Shown here one piece after another: positions 32,901 through 44,146 of a stretch of 64,000 nucleotides of DNA. This DNA comes from Pseudorasbora parva (Eukaryota; Chordata; Actinopteri; Cypriniformes; Gobionidae): contig NC_090173.1 in NCBI RefSeq assembly GCF_024679245.1, positions 10,179,428 through 10,243,427 on the forward strand, written 5' to 3'. The position numbers were made by a program, and so were the translations under genes. Position 1 is the stretch's first letter. Each line of letters begins with the position of its first letter. The notes under the pieces are model-generated. The model was given only the letters and a program-made list of their open reading frames with translations, searched no databases and was not told where the DNA came from.

Positions 32901-33686
32901 TTCATTGAACTTGCTATTCTGTAAAAGAGAGATGTTAAAACGCCACCGTGGAGATCTTTCTGGAAACCAGTTACGTTCAAAATCTGCCACTATAGGATTG
33001 TGATCTGAAATTATTGCTGGTAGTATTGTTGTTTGATCAAAAGAGTTTAAAAGTTCCTTGGAGCACAATAGATAGTCTATTCTTGAATACGAGGGATGTC
33101 GTGTTGAGAAAAAGGTAAAATTTCTACTTAGGGGGTTCCCAGATCTCCAAACATCAGTTAAATTTAGTGCTTTTACAAAGTCATTAAGTGCAGTGGAAGA
33201 ATTGAGCTGAACATGATTGCAGGAGGAAGATCTATCCAACAGCGGGTCTATCGCTGCATTCATATCCCCCCCGATAATCAGAGAATAGTCTATCAATGAA
33301 AGCAAATGATTAGTTAACTGTGGGAAAAAATTTGCCTCAAAAATTGTAGGGGGGTAGATTGATACAAATGCTATGTTCTTTCCCTTAATGTTTGTACAAA
33401 AATAAGCAAGCCTACCAGATTGATCTTGACTTTCTCTGTCAATCATAAGATTACAGCTGCGAGAGATCAACACAATAGTACCTTTAGTTTTTGTATTATC
33501 AGTAGAAAAAGCAGCAACTCTATAACATTTATTCTGTAATCTTTGAACGTCTGTTTTTTTTAGATGGGTTTCCTGAATTAGAGCAATATCAATTGCTTTC
33601 CTACGCAAATAGATCAAGAATTTGGCTCTTTTGTTTGGACTATTAAGACCTCTGATATTGATTGATATAATTTTTAATTTATCCAT
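29949..33686 (-). pseudogene. L1 ORF2: endonuclease-reverse transcriptase, several stops
   Basis: Endonuclease at the N-terminus ('ISINIRGLNSPNKRAKFL', 'ALIQETHL', 'GGDMNAAIDP', 'ISDHNPIV'). RT follows ('HPDQTGFMPGRLAADNIRRL', 'SLDAEKAFDRLEWDYLW', 'GTRQGCPLSP') and a C-terminal Cys motif (CDKC...C) near 30330-30280. In-frame stops: TAA 32358-32360, TAG 32085-32087, TAA 30504-30506. A frameshift lies near 30100. The catalytic YADD box reads NADD (codon AAT at 31598-31596 on the minus strand), which alone should kill RT activity. All pieces share one frame up to the last shift. Confidence 0.88.
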
Positions 33687-34238
33687 AATCTATTGAAAAA
33701 GTGAAGTGTAATATGTAATAGTAAAGTAAAGTAATATGTTTTGCAAAACCAAAATGTATTTGCTTGACCAGTGACAAAACCAAAACAGTGAAAAAATTAA
33801 GTTAAAAATAACATAAACAGATACCCCCCAGAGACCGCAAAATTCCCCCACTTTATAAGGGCCCGTGGCAACATCCACAGTTGTTCACCAGAACGTCAAC
33901 ATCAACCACCCTCTTCCATTGAACATGAATCATGAAGTATAACAACATTATGCATAGTATCACACTAGTGACAGCCAAATGGAGTATGCATAGGCCTACT
34001 ATAAATGAACAGAGTACACGTGTTTGGCCTATTTAACCAGACAAAAAAATAAAATTAAAATAAAAACTTCTCTTAAACCTGATCGTTACATTGCTTGCAC
34101 TTTTCGGCATACGCAGAGTACTCACTCCTAACGCATCCACTGACTTGCTTTACTCATCCATAGACTCTTGAGGCAGCGGCGGTCCATAAAAGGACAATTT
34201 ACGTCTGGCACCCGGTGTATGGGTATTACGAGCTTCAC
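33687..34238 (-). other. L1 inter-ORF spacer
   Basis: Non-coding stretch between L1 ORF1 and ORF2, longer (about 0.55 kb) than in mammalian L1. No ORF recognised. Confidence 0.5.
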
Positions 34239-35063
34239 CTAAGAAATCTTCTGCTTTTTTTTAACGGAATCAAATGAGTGTTGGCTACCACCAAAAGTGA
34301 CGCGAAGAATGGCGGGATATATGAGGAAGTTTGGAATTCCCAACGAATGCAGCTCCTTTTGAATACTTCCGAAGGCCTGTCGTCTACGGGAGGTGAACCC
34401 GCTGTAGTCGGCGAAAAAGCCCAGCAGGTTCTCCTGGTCACGAATCGGTTCAGTTCTCGTCACTTCCCTGGCTCCCTGAAGAATCGTCTGCCTATCCTGG
34501 TAACGTAGTACCCGAAAGATCAACGTGCGGGATTTACCAGAACAGTAAATTCTGTGCGCTCGGTCAATTTCGATCGGCCCTTTATTCTTCAGCGCGGGTA
34601 TCCACACGGGGAGCATCTTTTGAAGGAAGCCTATTGGGTCATTCCCTTCTCGGCCCTGCGGCAGTCCCACCAAGCGCACATTATTACGGCGAGCCCTGTC
34701 CTCTAACTCCGCGGTTTTCAAGGTGAGGCTTTGCTGCTCTGTTGTGCAAATGTTTAGATCTTTCTTCATCTGTCGCGTCTCACCCTGAATCTTATCTACT
34801 TTCGATACCAAGTCTCGTACCCTATTCGTTTGAGAGTGCACTTCTTGGCGGAGGTCAATCAGAGAGGTTTTAACATCCTCCATAGCCATCCGTATTGCAT
34901 TCTGAACCGTTGTTTCAAGCGAAATTTGTTGTTTTGAAAGTGCCTCCGCAATGGCGTCAGTCAGATTCGCCTCAGTCGCTAGTTTCATCTTTTTCTTCCC
35001 GGAGGGAGTTGTGGATGGAGAAGAGTCCTGTTTTCTGTTTCCGTACATAATGCTGGCAATCAA
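34239..35063 (-). CDS. L1 ORF1 nucleic-acid-binding protein
   Basis: 274 codons, open. ORF1p trimers coat L1 RNA. A basic N-terminus is followed by a long heptad-rich coiled coil (about residues 35-120), the RRM start 'ELEDRARRNNVRLVGLPQG' near 118-136, and a C-terminal domain with 'RAHRIYCSGKSRTLIFRVLR'. The ATG chosen is the first in frame; Met7 ('MYGNRKQDSS') is an alternative. It looks intact even though ORF2 is broken. Confidence 0.85.
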   Translation of the reverse strand: MIASIMYGNRKQDSSPSTTPSGKKKMKLATEANLTDAIAEALSKQQISLETTVQNAIRMAMEDVKTSLIDLRQEVHSQTNRVRDLVSKVDKIQGETRQMKKDLNICTTEQQSLTLKTAELEDRARRNNVRLVGLPQGREGNDPIGFLQKMLPVWIPALKNKGPIEIDRAHRIYCSGKSRTLIFRVLRYQDRQTILQGAREVTRTEPIRDQENLLGFFADYSGFTSRRRQAFGSIQKELHSLGIPNFLIYPAILRVTFGGSQHSFDSVKKKQKIS

Positions 35064-35180
35064 GAAGGGAAATAGTGGCTGTCAGCGCTATATGAGTTTG
35101 TTATTTTAGAATAAAAAGAGGGTTTAGATGGAGCATCAAAGTCCTTCGACCATTGCGTGTATGGGTCACGTGACCACTCC

Positions 35181-35995
35181 TGTTTCTGTTTATAATATTT
35201 GAGAAGAATGTCTGTCTAGCTTTGCCTAGTTCAACATTGAAAGCATGAAGGGTGTCTTTATAGATGTTATAATGGACTACAAGTTTTGTCTTCCACCACA
35301 TGCGTTCAGATTTTCTGCATTGTCTTTTCATTATTTGTATTGCTGTTGAGTTTCTCCAAGGTGCTTTTTGTTTGGTACTCTTTTTCCTGACTTTCAGAGG
35401 AGCAATATAATCAATTACACTCTTAACTTTTGAGTTAAAGGAGTCAAGGAGAAAATCAACAGAGTCTGCAGATATGCGTGGTGTTAGAGATAAAGCCTTC
35501 ATAAACAGCACATTAGTGTTCTCATTTAAGCATCTCTTTTTGACAGAGACAGATCTAGCTTCAATGGCAGGAGAGATTGATATATCAAAGAAAATACAGA
35601 AATGATCAGACAGTGCCACATCCTTAATAACAATTGATGAAATTTTTAGACCCTTACTAAGATAAGTAAATCTAGAGTGTGTCCACGATTGTGTGTGGGT
35701 CCATTTACATGCTGTGTCAAATCAAAAGTGTTAAGAACAGTCATGAGCTCTTTTGTTGTACTGGATTCAATATTGTCTATGTGGATGTTAAAATCCCCAG
35801 CAATAGCAAAACAGTCAAACTCTGAGGAAATTATTGATAACAGTTCTGTAAAGTCCTCAGTGAAGCCTGCAGAGTATTTTGGAGGCCTATAAATAATGAT
35901 AAGCAGGATGCGTGGAGAACCTTTTAACACAATACCCAGATATTCTAGAGACAAATAGTCACCAAATGATAAACACAGGGGAACCGTTAACAACC
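35181..35995 (-). pseudogene. LINE-C endonuclease and linker part, 5' truncated
   Basis: Two frames carry the C-terminal half of a LINE endonuclease. One has 'IIYRPPKYSAGFTEDFTELL' and 'AIAGDFNIHID' (to 35646), the other 'VALSDHFCIFFDISI' onward (35619-35181), separated by a frameshift near 35645-35655. The element begins about 35995, inside the endonuclease, so it is 5' truncated. It landed in a Gypsy integrase gene. Confidence 0.75.
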
Positions 35996-36542
35996 GTCGA
36001 CGGGGGGGGGGGGGTTCTTCCCCTTGGTTCAAAGGGGAAGACACAAAAGGTTTGACTCGAGACATGTGAAACACAGGGTGGACACGAGCAAAAACAGGTG
36101 GGAGCCTGAGCCGCACTGCCGCCGGACTTAATACTTTGGTAATGCGGTATGGCTCTATGAACCTGGGTGCCAGCTTGCATGCCGACACCTTAAGGGGCAG
36201 GTCCTTAGTGGAAAGCCAAACCCTCTGCCCACAGACATACTTGGGTGCAGGAGTCCAACAGCGATCTGCTGCCACCTTGGCACAACTCCCCGCCCGGATG
36301 AGTGCCTTCCTGGCTCTTTCCCAAGTGCGTCTGCATCGTTGGACAAAGACCTGGGCGGAGGGGACAGCGGCATCCGGTTCCTGTGAAGCAAAAAGAGGAG
36401 GTTGATAACCAACAGAACTTTGGAAAGGGGATATACCAGTGGCTGCCACGGGGAGTGTATTGTGGGCGTACTCTGCCCAGGTAAGCTGCTGGCTCCAGGA
36501 GGCAGGGTTGTGGGATGCCAGACAGCAGAGCATCCGGTCCAA
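35646..36542 (-). other. Accidental fusion ORF: Gypsy integrase end plus LINE endonuclease
   Basis: A 298-codon open frame whose first ~178 residues are Gypsy integrase C-terminal sequence ('VCGQRVWLSTKDLPLKVSAC') and whose remainder is LINE-C endonuclease ('GIVLKGSPRILLIIIYRPP'). The join lies at a 14-base G run (plus strand, 36002-36015), where the LINE inserted in matching frame. No evidence that it is expressed. Confidence 0.75.
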
Positions 36543-38052
36543 ATCTTGGTTAGCTCGCTCGGACTGCCCATTAGTCTGCGGATGGAATCCTGAAGTCAGA
36601 CTTGCAGATGCACCGATTTGACGACAGAACTCCTTTCAAAAATGGGAAACAAACTGGGGGCCCCTGTCAGAGACCACATCTTTGGGAAGACCATGAATCC
36701 TGAAGATGTGATCGACTACCACCAGAGCAGTTTTCTTAGCAGAGGGTAATTTGGAAAGGGAAATGAAATGAGCCGCCTTGGAGAAACGGTCCACCACTGT
36801 CAAAATCACAGTATTGCCATTGGAGGAGGGGAGGCCAGTGACAAAGTCCAGGGCAATATGAGACCAGGGGCGGGTGGGAATGGGCAGAGGCTGCAGCAGA
36901 CCAATGGGAGGCTTGTTAGAAATCTTGTTCTGGGCGCAAACTAAGAAAGCTGCCACAAACCGCCTGACATCTTGGGATAGCGACGGCCACCAAAATCTCT
37001 GACGGGCAGAAGCCAGCGTTCTCCCCTGGATGGCAGGCTAGCCTAGAAGAGTGACCCCACTCAAGAACCAAAGGACGCAAAGGCTCAGGAACAAACAACA
37101 GGCCATTAGGGCAGCCTCTTGGGACGTCAACCCCTCGCAAGGCCTCCCTGACTCGCCTCTAAACACCCCAGGAAACTGCCGCCACCACAACACCCCGGGG
37201 TAATATGGTGTCAGGCAGCGCCTCATCCCCCGGGCTAGCAAATATCTCAAAGGCCTGTAGGAAAGGGTAAAACGGAACTGACCAAAGAAGAGGGCCCACC
37301 TGGCCTGTCGAGAGTTCAACCTCTTGGCCGAACGGATGTATTTGAGATTCTTATGATCCGTCCAGACCAAGAAGGGCTCCGCCGCCCCCTCCAGCCAGTG
37401 CCGGCACTCATCCAAAGCCAACCTAACCGCCAGCAGCTCCCGGTTACCGACATCTTAATTCCGTTCAGCTGGGCTCAGACGGTGCGAGAAGTATGCACAA
37501 GGGTGCACCTTCCCATCCTGAGGGGATCGCTGAGAGAGGACCGCCCCAACCCCGACCTCAGAAGCATCAACCTCCACAATAAACTGCAGATCAGGGTCTG
37601 GAACAGACAAGACAGGTGCAGATGTAAAACATGATTTGAGTTTCATTAAAGCTCCCTGTGCCTGCTCCGACCACCTGAAAGACACTCGAGTGGAGGTTAG
37701 AGCAGTTAAGGGGGCAGCTGTCTGACTATAGTTCCTGATGAAGCGCAGATATAAATTGGCGAACCCCAGGAACCGCTGCAATGCTCTACGAGAGTCGGGG
37801 ACTGGCCACTCTGAGATGGCCCTTACCTTAGCAGGATCTACTTAACCCCTTCCGCTGAGATGATTTTTCCCAGGAACGGAACTGATTCAGCGTGGAATAT
37901 GCACTTCTCCGCCTTGACATAAAGTTGGTTCTCAAGTAACCTCTGCAGCACCTGACGGACATGCTGAGTGTGTACCTGCAAAGATGAGAAAAAAATTAAA
38001 ATGTCATAAAGGTACACGAAGACAAATCGATTGATCATGTCTCTAAGCACAT
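35996..38052 (-). pseudogene. Ty3/Gypsy chromovirus (element 2) pol relic
   Basis: Fragments in several frames, minus strand: RT palm end with the catalytic box degraded to YLYD ('[13 protein letters not shown]', near 37990); RNase H with '[16 protein letters not shown]' near 37590; an integrase zinc-finger region and core ('[12 protein letters not shown]', '[11 protein letters not shown]') at 36956-36636; and the integrase C-terminal part (36542 to about 36000). At least five frame breaks. Both ends are cut by LINE insertions, LINE-C on the left and LINE-D on the right, and neither LTR is visible. This is the oldest layer of the nest. Confidence 0.82.
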
Positions 38053-38388
38053 CATTGTACGGCCTTCAGATCGGAAGATGCACAAGCCTACAGCACAGCC
38101 AAAGCAAACCTGAAGAGGGGCATCAAAAAGGCCAAGCACTGCTACAAGCTAAAGATAGAGGGACATTTTTCCAACTCTGCCCCTCGACGCATATGGCAGG
38201 GCATTTAGGTCATCAGTGACTACAAACCCACCCACTCCACTTGCGCAGCCACTGATGCCAACTTCCTGAACGAGCTAAATGACTTTTATGCTCGCTTTGA
38301 AAGAGACAACAGAGAAACTGCCACCAAGCTCAAACCCTCAGCTGACCACCCACCAATCACACTCTCCTCTACAGATGTCTGCAATGCA
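38053..38388 (+). mobile_element. LINE-D, 5' part (truncated)
   Basis: Plus-strand LINE sequence upstream of RT ('AYSTAKANLKRGIKKAKHCY', 'ELNDFYARFERDN'), beginning abruptly in Gypsy element 2. One stop interrupts it near 38205. It continues at 42405 after the inserted L2 copy B; the peptide reads 'STDVCNA' then '[14 protein letters not shown]' across the insertion. Confidence 0.75.
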
Positions 38389-38519
38389 TTTACATTTACA
38401 TTTATGTATTTAGCAGACGCTTTTATCCAAAGCGACTTACAACTCAGGAGAACAGGAAGCGATCCGTCTAGAAGAGGCAACGAAACACAAAAAGTGCCCT
38501 AAATACCAAGATTTGTACA

Positions 38520-41108
38520 CTACTCAGAGTAGCAAAAACCAGAAAAGGGAAGAAGAAAGGAGAAATAGAGGAGGAAAGATGTTTTTTTATGTAAGATTAA
38601 GTGCTCGTGGAAGAGATGAGTTTTTACCTGTCTTTTGAATGAAGCGAGCGATTCTGTCGTGCGTATGGAGGGTGGAAGATCGTTCCACCAACCAGGAACA
38701 ATGAAAGAAAAAGTTCTAGAGAGGGATTTCATGCCTCTCTGTGATGGTACCACAAGCCTTCGCTCATTAGCTGAGCGAAGGCTTCTGGTGGGGGTGTAGA
38801 CTCGTAGGAGTGAGTCAAAGTATGCTGGTGCTGAGCTTGTGGAAGATCCATAAGCAAGAGTCAGGGCTTTGAATTTGATCCGGGCAGCGAGTGGTAGCCA
38901 ATGCAGAGAGATGAATAGAGGTGTGACATTGAATACAAGACGTGCCGCAGCATTCTGGATCATTTGCAGCGGTTTGATTGCACAAGATGGAAGTCCAGCC
39001 AGAAGCGCATTGCAATAGTCAAGTCTAGAAATGACCAGGGCTTGGACAAGAAGCTGTGTTGCATGCTCCGTAAGGAACGGTCTGATTTGCCTGATGTTGT
39101 GCAACGCAAACCTGCATGACCGAGCTGTCTTTGAGATGTGGTCTTTGAAGGACAGCTGGTCATCAAAGATTACTCCAAGATTTCTGACTGACCCTGAAGG
39201 AGTAATCAAAGATGAACCTAGCTGGATGGTAAAATCGTGTTGTATGTGGGATTAGCAGGGAAATTAAGCAGCTCAGTCTTTGCTAGATTGAGCTGCAGGT
39301 GATGTTTTTTCATCCATGCCGAGATGTCCGCCAGACAGCTTGAGATTCGTGCAGCTACTGTGGGATCATCTGGTTGAAATGAGAGGTAGAGCTGTGTGTC
39401 ATCAGCATAGCAATGATATGAGAGACCATGTGCCTGAATGATGGGTCCCAATGATGTAGTGTAAATGGAGAAGAGGAGAGGTCCAAGCACTGAGCCCTCA
39501 GCAACCCCCGTGGTCAGTTGATGTGTTTTGGATACCTTTCCTCTCCAGGCAACCTTAAAAGACCTACCTGTGAGATAGGACTCAAACCAGTGGAGAGGAG
39601 TCCCTGTGATGCCCAGAGATGAGAGGGTGGACAGAAGAATCTGATGATTCACAGTGTCAAAGGCAGCAGATAGATGAGAGGAAAGATGAGACCTGGTTGA
39701 ACACAACTCTTTCAAGTGTTTTCACAATGAATGGTAGGAGAGAAACAGGTCTGCAGTTCTCTACAAGTGATGTGTCTAATGTGGGTTTTTTAAGCAGTGG
39801 GGTTACCCGAGCCTGCTTGAAAGTGGTGGGGAAGATGCCGCTGGAGAGAGATGTGTTGATGATGTGTGTGATGTGTGTGTGCTGGTAAGAGTGTAGGGGA
39901 GATGGCTTGTAGGAGATGTGAGGGGATGGGATCTAGAGGGCAGGTAGTGGGATGGCTGGAGAGGAGAAGCTTAGATACTTCATCCTCAGTGAGTGTAGAG
40001 AAGGAGGAGAGAAGATGTTTGGCTGTGGATATGGCTGATTCAAAATTGTGTGTGGTTTTTTCTGTGAAAAAATTGACAAGTTCGTCTACAGAAAGAGAGG
40101 TGGTGGGAGGTGGTGGAGGGGGACAGAGCAGAGAGTTGAAAGTTCTGAAAAGTGTGCGTGAGTCTGAGGTGCTGTTGATTTTGTTGTGGAAATATGAGGA
40201 TTTAGCTGTATGGATGTCCTGTGAGAAGGAAATGAGCAGAGATTGGTACTTACTCAGGTCAGATGGGTCGTTTGATTTGCGCCATTTTCTCTCTGCTGCC
40301 CTAAGTTTGGTCCGGTGTTCACGAAGAACATCAGATAACCAAGGGTTAGAGGGAGTAGCGCGAGCTGGCCTAGAAGACAGAGGGCAGATAGTATCTAGAC
40401 AAGAGGTTAAAGTGGAACATAAAGTGTCTGTTGCAGTGTTGACATCCATAGAGGAGAATTGTGTGGGTGATGGAAGAGAGGATGACACAACGGAGGAGAG
40501 TGGAGAGGGAGAAAGAGAATGCAGGTTTCGTCTGAAACTAACTGGAAGAGGAGGTGGAAGTGTATGAGTAGTAAGATGTAGATTAAATGTGATGAAGTAA
40601 TGATCAGAGAAGTGTAAGGGTTTGACCCAAGTGTTTTCTGTAGTGCAGTTGCGTATGTAGATGAGGTCAAGTTGGTTGCCAGATTTGTGTGTGTGTGAGG
40701 TAGTAAGGAGTTTGAGATCGAATGAGGATAGAAGGGAGTGAAAATCTGTAGCATATGGTTTGTCCAGGTGGATGTTGAAATCACCAAGGATTACAAGTGG
40801 GCTGCCATCCTGGGATGAGGATAGCAGCACATCTAGTTCCTCAACAAAGGTGCCCAATTGACATGGAGGGCGGTAAATGACTACAGGATGGATTTTAGCA
40901 GGAGCTGTAACTGTAATAGCATGGTATTCAAATGAGTTGTTATTACAGGGAGAGGTGTGGGTTGAGTATTTCCAATTGTTTGTGATAAGAAACCTGTGCC
41001 TCCACCTCTGCCAGTGTGGCGAGGGGTGTGTGAGAAAGAGAAATTGTTAGAGAGAGCAGCAGGAGTTGCTGAGTCTTCTGGACGGATCCAGGTCTCAGTC
41101 AAGGCCAA
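38520..41108 (-). pseudogene. L2 copy B endonuclease-RT, frameshifted
   Basis: Domains in order: endonuclease start 'MALTETWIRPED' (41108), 'VILGDFNIHLDK' near 40800, 'FSDHYFITFNL' near 40600, RT with '[20 protein letters not shown]' and YADD near 39410-39390, and the C-terminal region to 38520. Frame changes occur near 40995 (one base lost in 'ggtttctt'), near 39850 (a TG-rich tract) and near 39220. About 55 residues of RT, from 'VSSFLS' to 'SAAFDTV', are deleted at 39665-39690, removing the first RT blocks. Dead copy. Confidence 0.82.
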
Positions 41109-41384
41109 GATATTCAGATTGGAATGAGTGGCAAAGGCTGGAATGAAGTCAGCTTTGTTTACTGACTGACAATTCCATAGACCCAGAGAAAAGAAGGGAG
41201 GAGTATTAGTAGAGGAAGGAATAGGAGGCAGATTAGCAGTGTTGCGCTGCCGTCTGCGTCTGGTAGTGGAGCGAGGGATAGAAATAGAGAGAAGGAGAAA
41301 GAGGATAGAGAAGAAAATAAATTCTTAATTCCGTCCTCGGTGTTCGTTCTACGGTGGAGTCGATCGTAGGATTAGACAATTAGA

Positions 41385-41641
41385 GTCGAAAAAAGATGTC
41401 TTTACACTTGTCTGTCTTAGTCGATTGTAGGTTGAGTCGAAAAAAGATGTCTTTACACTTGTCGGTCTTAGTCGATCGTAGGTATAGAGTCGAAAAAAGA
41501 GGTCTTTACACTTGTCGGTCTAAGTCGATCGTAGGTAGAGTCGAAAAAAGATGTCTTTACACTTGTCGGTCTTAGTCGATCGTAGGTAGAGTCGAAAAAA
41601 GATGTCTTTACACTATTCGGTCTTCACACGAGGCGGCTGAA
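41385..41641 (-). repeat. 51-bp tandem monomers in L2 copy B 5' UTR
   Basis: Five units start with 'gtcgaaaaaagatgtcttta' at 41385, 41436, 41489, 41540 and 41591 (periods 51, 53, 51, 51). Each ends with 'tcgatcgtagg'. They lie upstream of the LINE ORF on the minus strand. The last unit grades into 'tcggtcttcacac', which also occurs in the 5' UTR of copy A near 10006. Confidence 0.85.
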
Positions 41642-41741
41642 CACGAGGGCTGAATGCTCCCGCTGACGCTACCGCGACAGCACTGACACGCTTATTAAAT
41701 ACACACTGATCACTACTTGAGTAAGAACAGGTGTGGACGCT

Positions 41742-42399
41742 TTTATAATTATCCCAAAGATTAATCAATGCAACAGGCTGCCAATGACTCAAATCGAAAC
41801 CAAACTATCACTCACTACCTGTGCTAAAAGCCTACAATTATTATTTGAGAACGGCTGACAATTGCGTACAGCGCGCTTCAAACTGCCCTGGTTAAAGTGC
41901 AGTTGTAAATAGCTCCCGGAATAAAGTTATGAATAGAAGATATAAGTGCAAAATCGAAATGTATCTTCCTTCTGGTAATTAATACACCAAGCAATACAGC
42001 AAATACAAAGTATTTCGGAAAGACTTACTTGCTATTCGAGCTCCTTCTCTGACCGACGCGCTTCTCCTAATGACCGGCTAACTTGCTCGGCTTTAAATAC
42101 AGAGTCCGCCCTTATAATTATGCCAAAGATTAATCAACGCAACGGGCTGCCAATGACTCAAATCGAAACCAAACTATCACTCACTACCTGTGCTAAAAGC
42201 CTACAATTATTATTTGAGAACAGCTGACAATTGCGTACAGCGCGCTTCAAACTGCCCTGGTTAAAGTGCAGTTGTAAATAGCTCCTGGAATAAAGTTATG
42301 AATAGAAGAAATAAGTGCAAAATCGAAATGTATCTTCCTTCTGGTAATTAATACACCAAGCAATACAGCAAATACAACGTATTTCGGAAAGACTTACTT
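41742..42399 (-). repeat. ~369-bp direct duplication in L2 copy B 5' UTR
   Basis: The segment 41742-42030 is repeated at about 42111-42399 with only a few differences. Both copies end in 'tttcggaaagacttactt'. The intervening 80 bp includes 'gctcggctttaaatac', an AT-rich promoter-like spot. Confidence 0.85.
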
Positions 42400-42404
42400 A
42401 CTTA

Positions 42405-43872
42405 AATGCACTGAGTCGGATCAGTGTGCACAAGGCTGCTGGACCAGACAACATCCCTGGACGTGTACTCAGGGCATGTGCGCAGCAGCTCGCTGGGGTC
42501 TTTGCAGACATTTTCAACCTGTCTCTTGCCCAAGCAGCTGTACCAACATGCTTCAAATGCACTTCCATTGTGCCATTGCCAAAACACTCTAGCCCGACGT
42601 GCCTTACGATTACCGCCCTGTAGCACTCACACCAATTATCATGTAATGCTTTGAGCGGCTGGTCCTGGCACACCTAAAAGATTCTTTACCACCCACATTG
42701 GACTCACACCAGTTTGCCTACCGTAGCAATAGGAACACAGAGGATGCTGTTGCCATGGCACTGCACTCTGTGCTCACACATCTGGACAATAAGAACACTT
42801 ATGCACATATGCTGTTTGTTGACTTCAGCTCAGCATTTAACACTGTCATCCCAACCAAGTTAATAGCCAAACTTGGAGACTTGGGCATCAACACCTCAAT
42901 GTGCAACTGGATTTTGGACTTCCTGACCAACAGACCCCAGAATGTTTGATCAGGCTCCACCTGCTCCACGTCCATCACACTTAACACTGGTGTACCACAG
43001 GGCTGTGTGCTTAGCCCGTTTCTCTACTCCCTCTTCACCTCCGATTGCAAGCCTGTGCATAGATCTAATTCCATCATCAAGTTCATCATCAATAGAAAGC
43101 ATCCTGACCAACTGTGTTACAGTATGGTATGGGAGCTGCTCTATTGCAGAGCGCAAGGCACTGCAACGGGTGGTGAAAACTGCCCAGCGCATCACAGGGA
43201 CTCCACTACCTGCCATCGAGCACATCCAGAGGAAACGCTGACTGCATCGAGCTTGCAGCAACCTTAAAGACTCCTCTCACCCAGCCTACAGACTGTTTAC
43301 TCTCCTGCCCTCCGGCAGACGTTTCAGGTCCCTCCGGACAAGGACCAGCAGACTAAAGAACAGTTTTTTTTCCAAAAGCTCTCTCTTTGCTGAACTCTAA
43401 CCCTCGTTGACCCAACTCCCCTCATACATGGCTAACTGTCCTCTCCCCCCTCACATCTGCTTTTACTTCGTTTGCACTACTGGAATGTTCATTTGCACTA
43501 CAGACTGTTTAATACAGCAACATCTGTTTACTTAAGCATCTTGCACTACTCCACCTTAACTTGTATATGCTCATTTGCAATATATCATACATTGCTACAC
43601 TGCTCATCTTAATCTAACTTATTGTACATCTGTTTATAATAATAGTTATCTGTATATTATATTTATATAGTACATATTAACCTGTATATTCTGTTTATAG
43701 CAATAATCATCTCTATTTATATCACTACATAACCATGCCCTGCACTTATTCAACCACTGTAAATACTGCACTTTCTACTATTGCACTTCTGGTTAGACCC
43801 AAACTGCATTTCGTTGCCTTGTACCTGTTCTTGTGTAAGGACAATAAAGTTGAATCTAATCTAATCTAAACT
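42405..43872 (+). pseudogene. LINE-D reverse transcriptase and 3' end
   Basis: Plus-strand non-LTR RT: '[20 protein letters not shown]', '[19 protein letters not shown]', '[19 protein letters not shown]', 'TGVPQGCVLSPFLYSLFT', then the C-terminal 'ILTNCVTVWYGSCSIAERKA'. Frames change near 42610 and 42950. An internal deletion at about 43085 joins 'NSIIKF' to the C-terminal region, and the catalytic ADD box is missing. The 3' end is 'acaataaagttgaatctaat' with short repeats ending near 43872. CR1/L2/Rex1-like; exact clade not resolved. Confidence 0.75.
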
Positions 43873-44020
43873 AATATCAGAATGTTTGTAAACAATCGGT
43901 ACCAGGATACTTACGGGTGGCAGAACGCGAACGGCTTCTATTGACAAACTGAAGAGATCCAGCCGGCTAATGTAAACAGTTACATAGTTAAGAACATTGT
44001 TGTTAATTAAAGTTGAAACT
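43873..44020. other. Anonymous sequence
   Basis: Nothing recognised; leads into the THAP-like fragment. Confidence 0.4.
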
Positions 44021-44146
44021 ATGATGAAAATGTGTTGTGTTTGGGGTTACGCCGTCAGATATACAGCAAAAGGTGTAGTATTGTATCGATTTCCTTCAGA
44101 AAAAAGTAAATATATCCAGCAAAACCTGTGGGTGAGGAGGCTAAAT
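44021..44146 (+). pseudogene. THAP-type zinc-finger N-terminal fragment
   Basis: A 41-codon ORF that reads like the first half of a THAP C2CH finger: Met, then a CCVWG cluster, a basic spacer, 'VVLYRFPSEK', and a Trp in 'NLWVRRLN'. The second zinc Cys appears to be Tyr (codon TAC at 44048-44050). The downstream C..H half is not seen before stops. THAP domains occur in transposases (P, Kolobok, Harbinger partners) and in host genes derived from them. Likely a relic of one of these. Confidence 0.5.

Larger units (their letters stand above)
29720..35180 (-). mobile_element. Full-length L1-type LINE
   Basis: A 5.5-kb minus-strand element with a perfect 13-bp target duplication, tgtttctgtttat, at 29707-29719 and 35181-35193. 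It has an A/T-rich tail (29720-29775 on the plus strand as a T-rich run) and two ORFs in the order ORF1 (35063-34239), ORF2 (33686 to about 29950). It interrupts LINE-C between the endonuclease and RT parts. Confidence 0.9.
38389..42404 (-). mobile_element. L2-type LINE (copy B), inserted in LINE-D
   Basis: A minus-strand LINE of 4.0 kb with target duplication AATGCA (38383-38388 and 42405-42410). The 3' tail at 38389-38445 has the same 'tttagcagacgcttttatcc' signature as copy A. The ORF lies from about 41160 to 38520 and is followed upstream by a repeat-rich 5' UTR (41330-42404). Related to copy A in ORF and tail but with a different 5' UTR. Confidence 0.87.
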
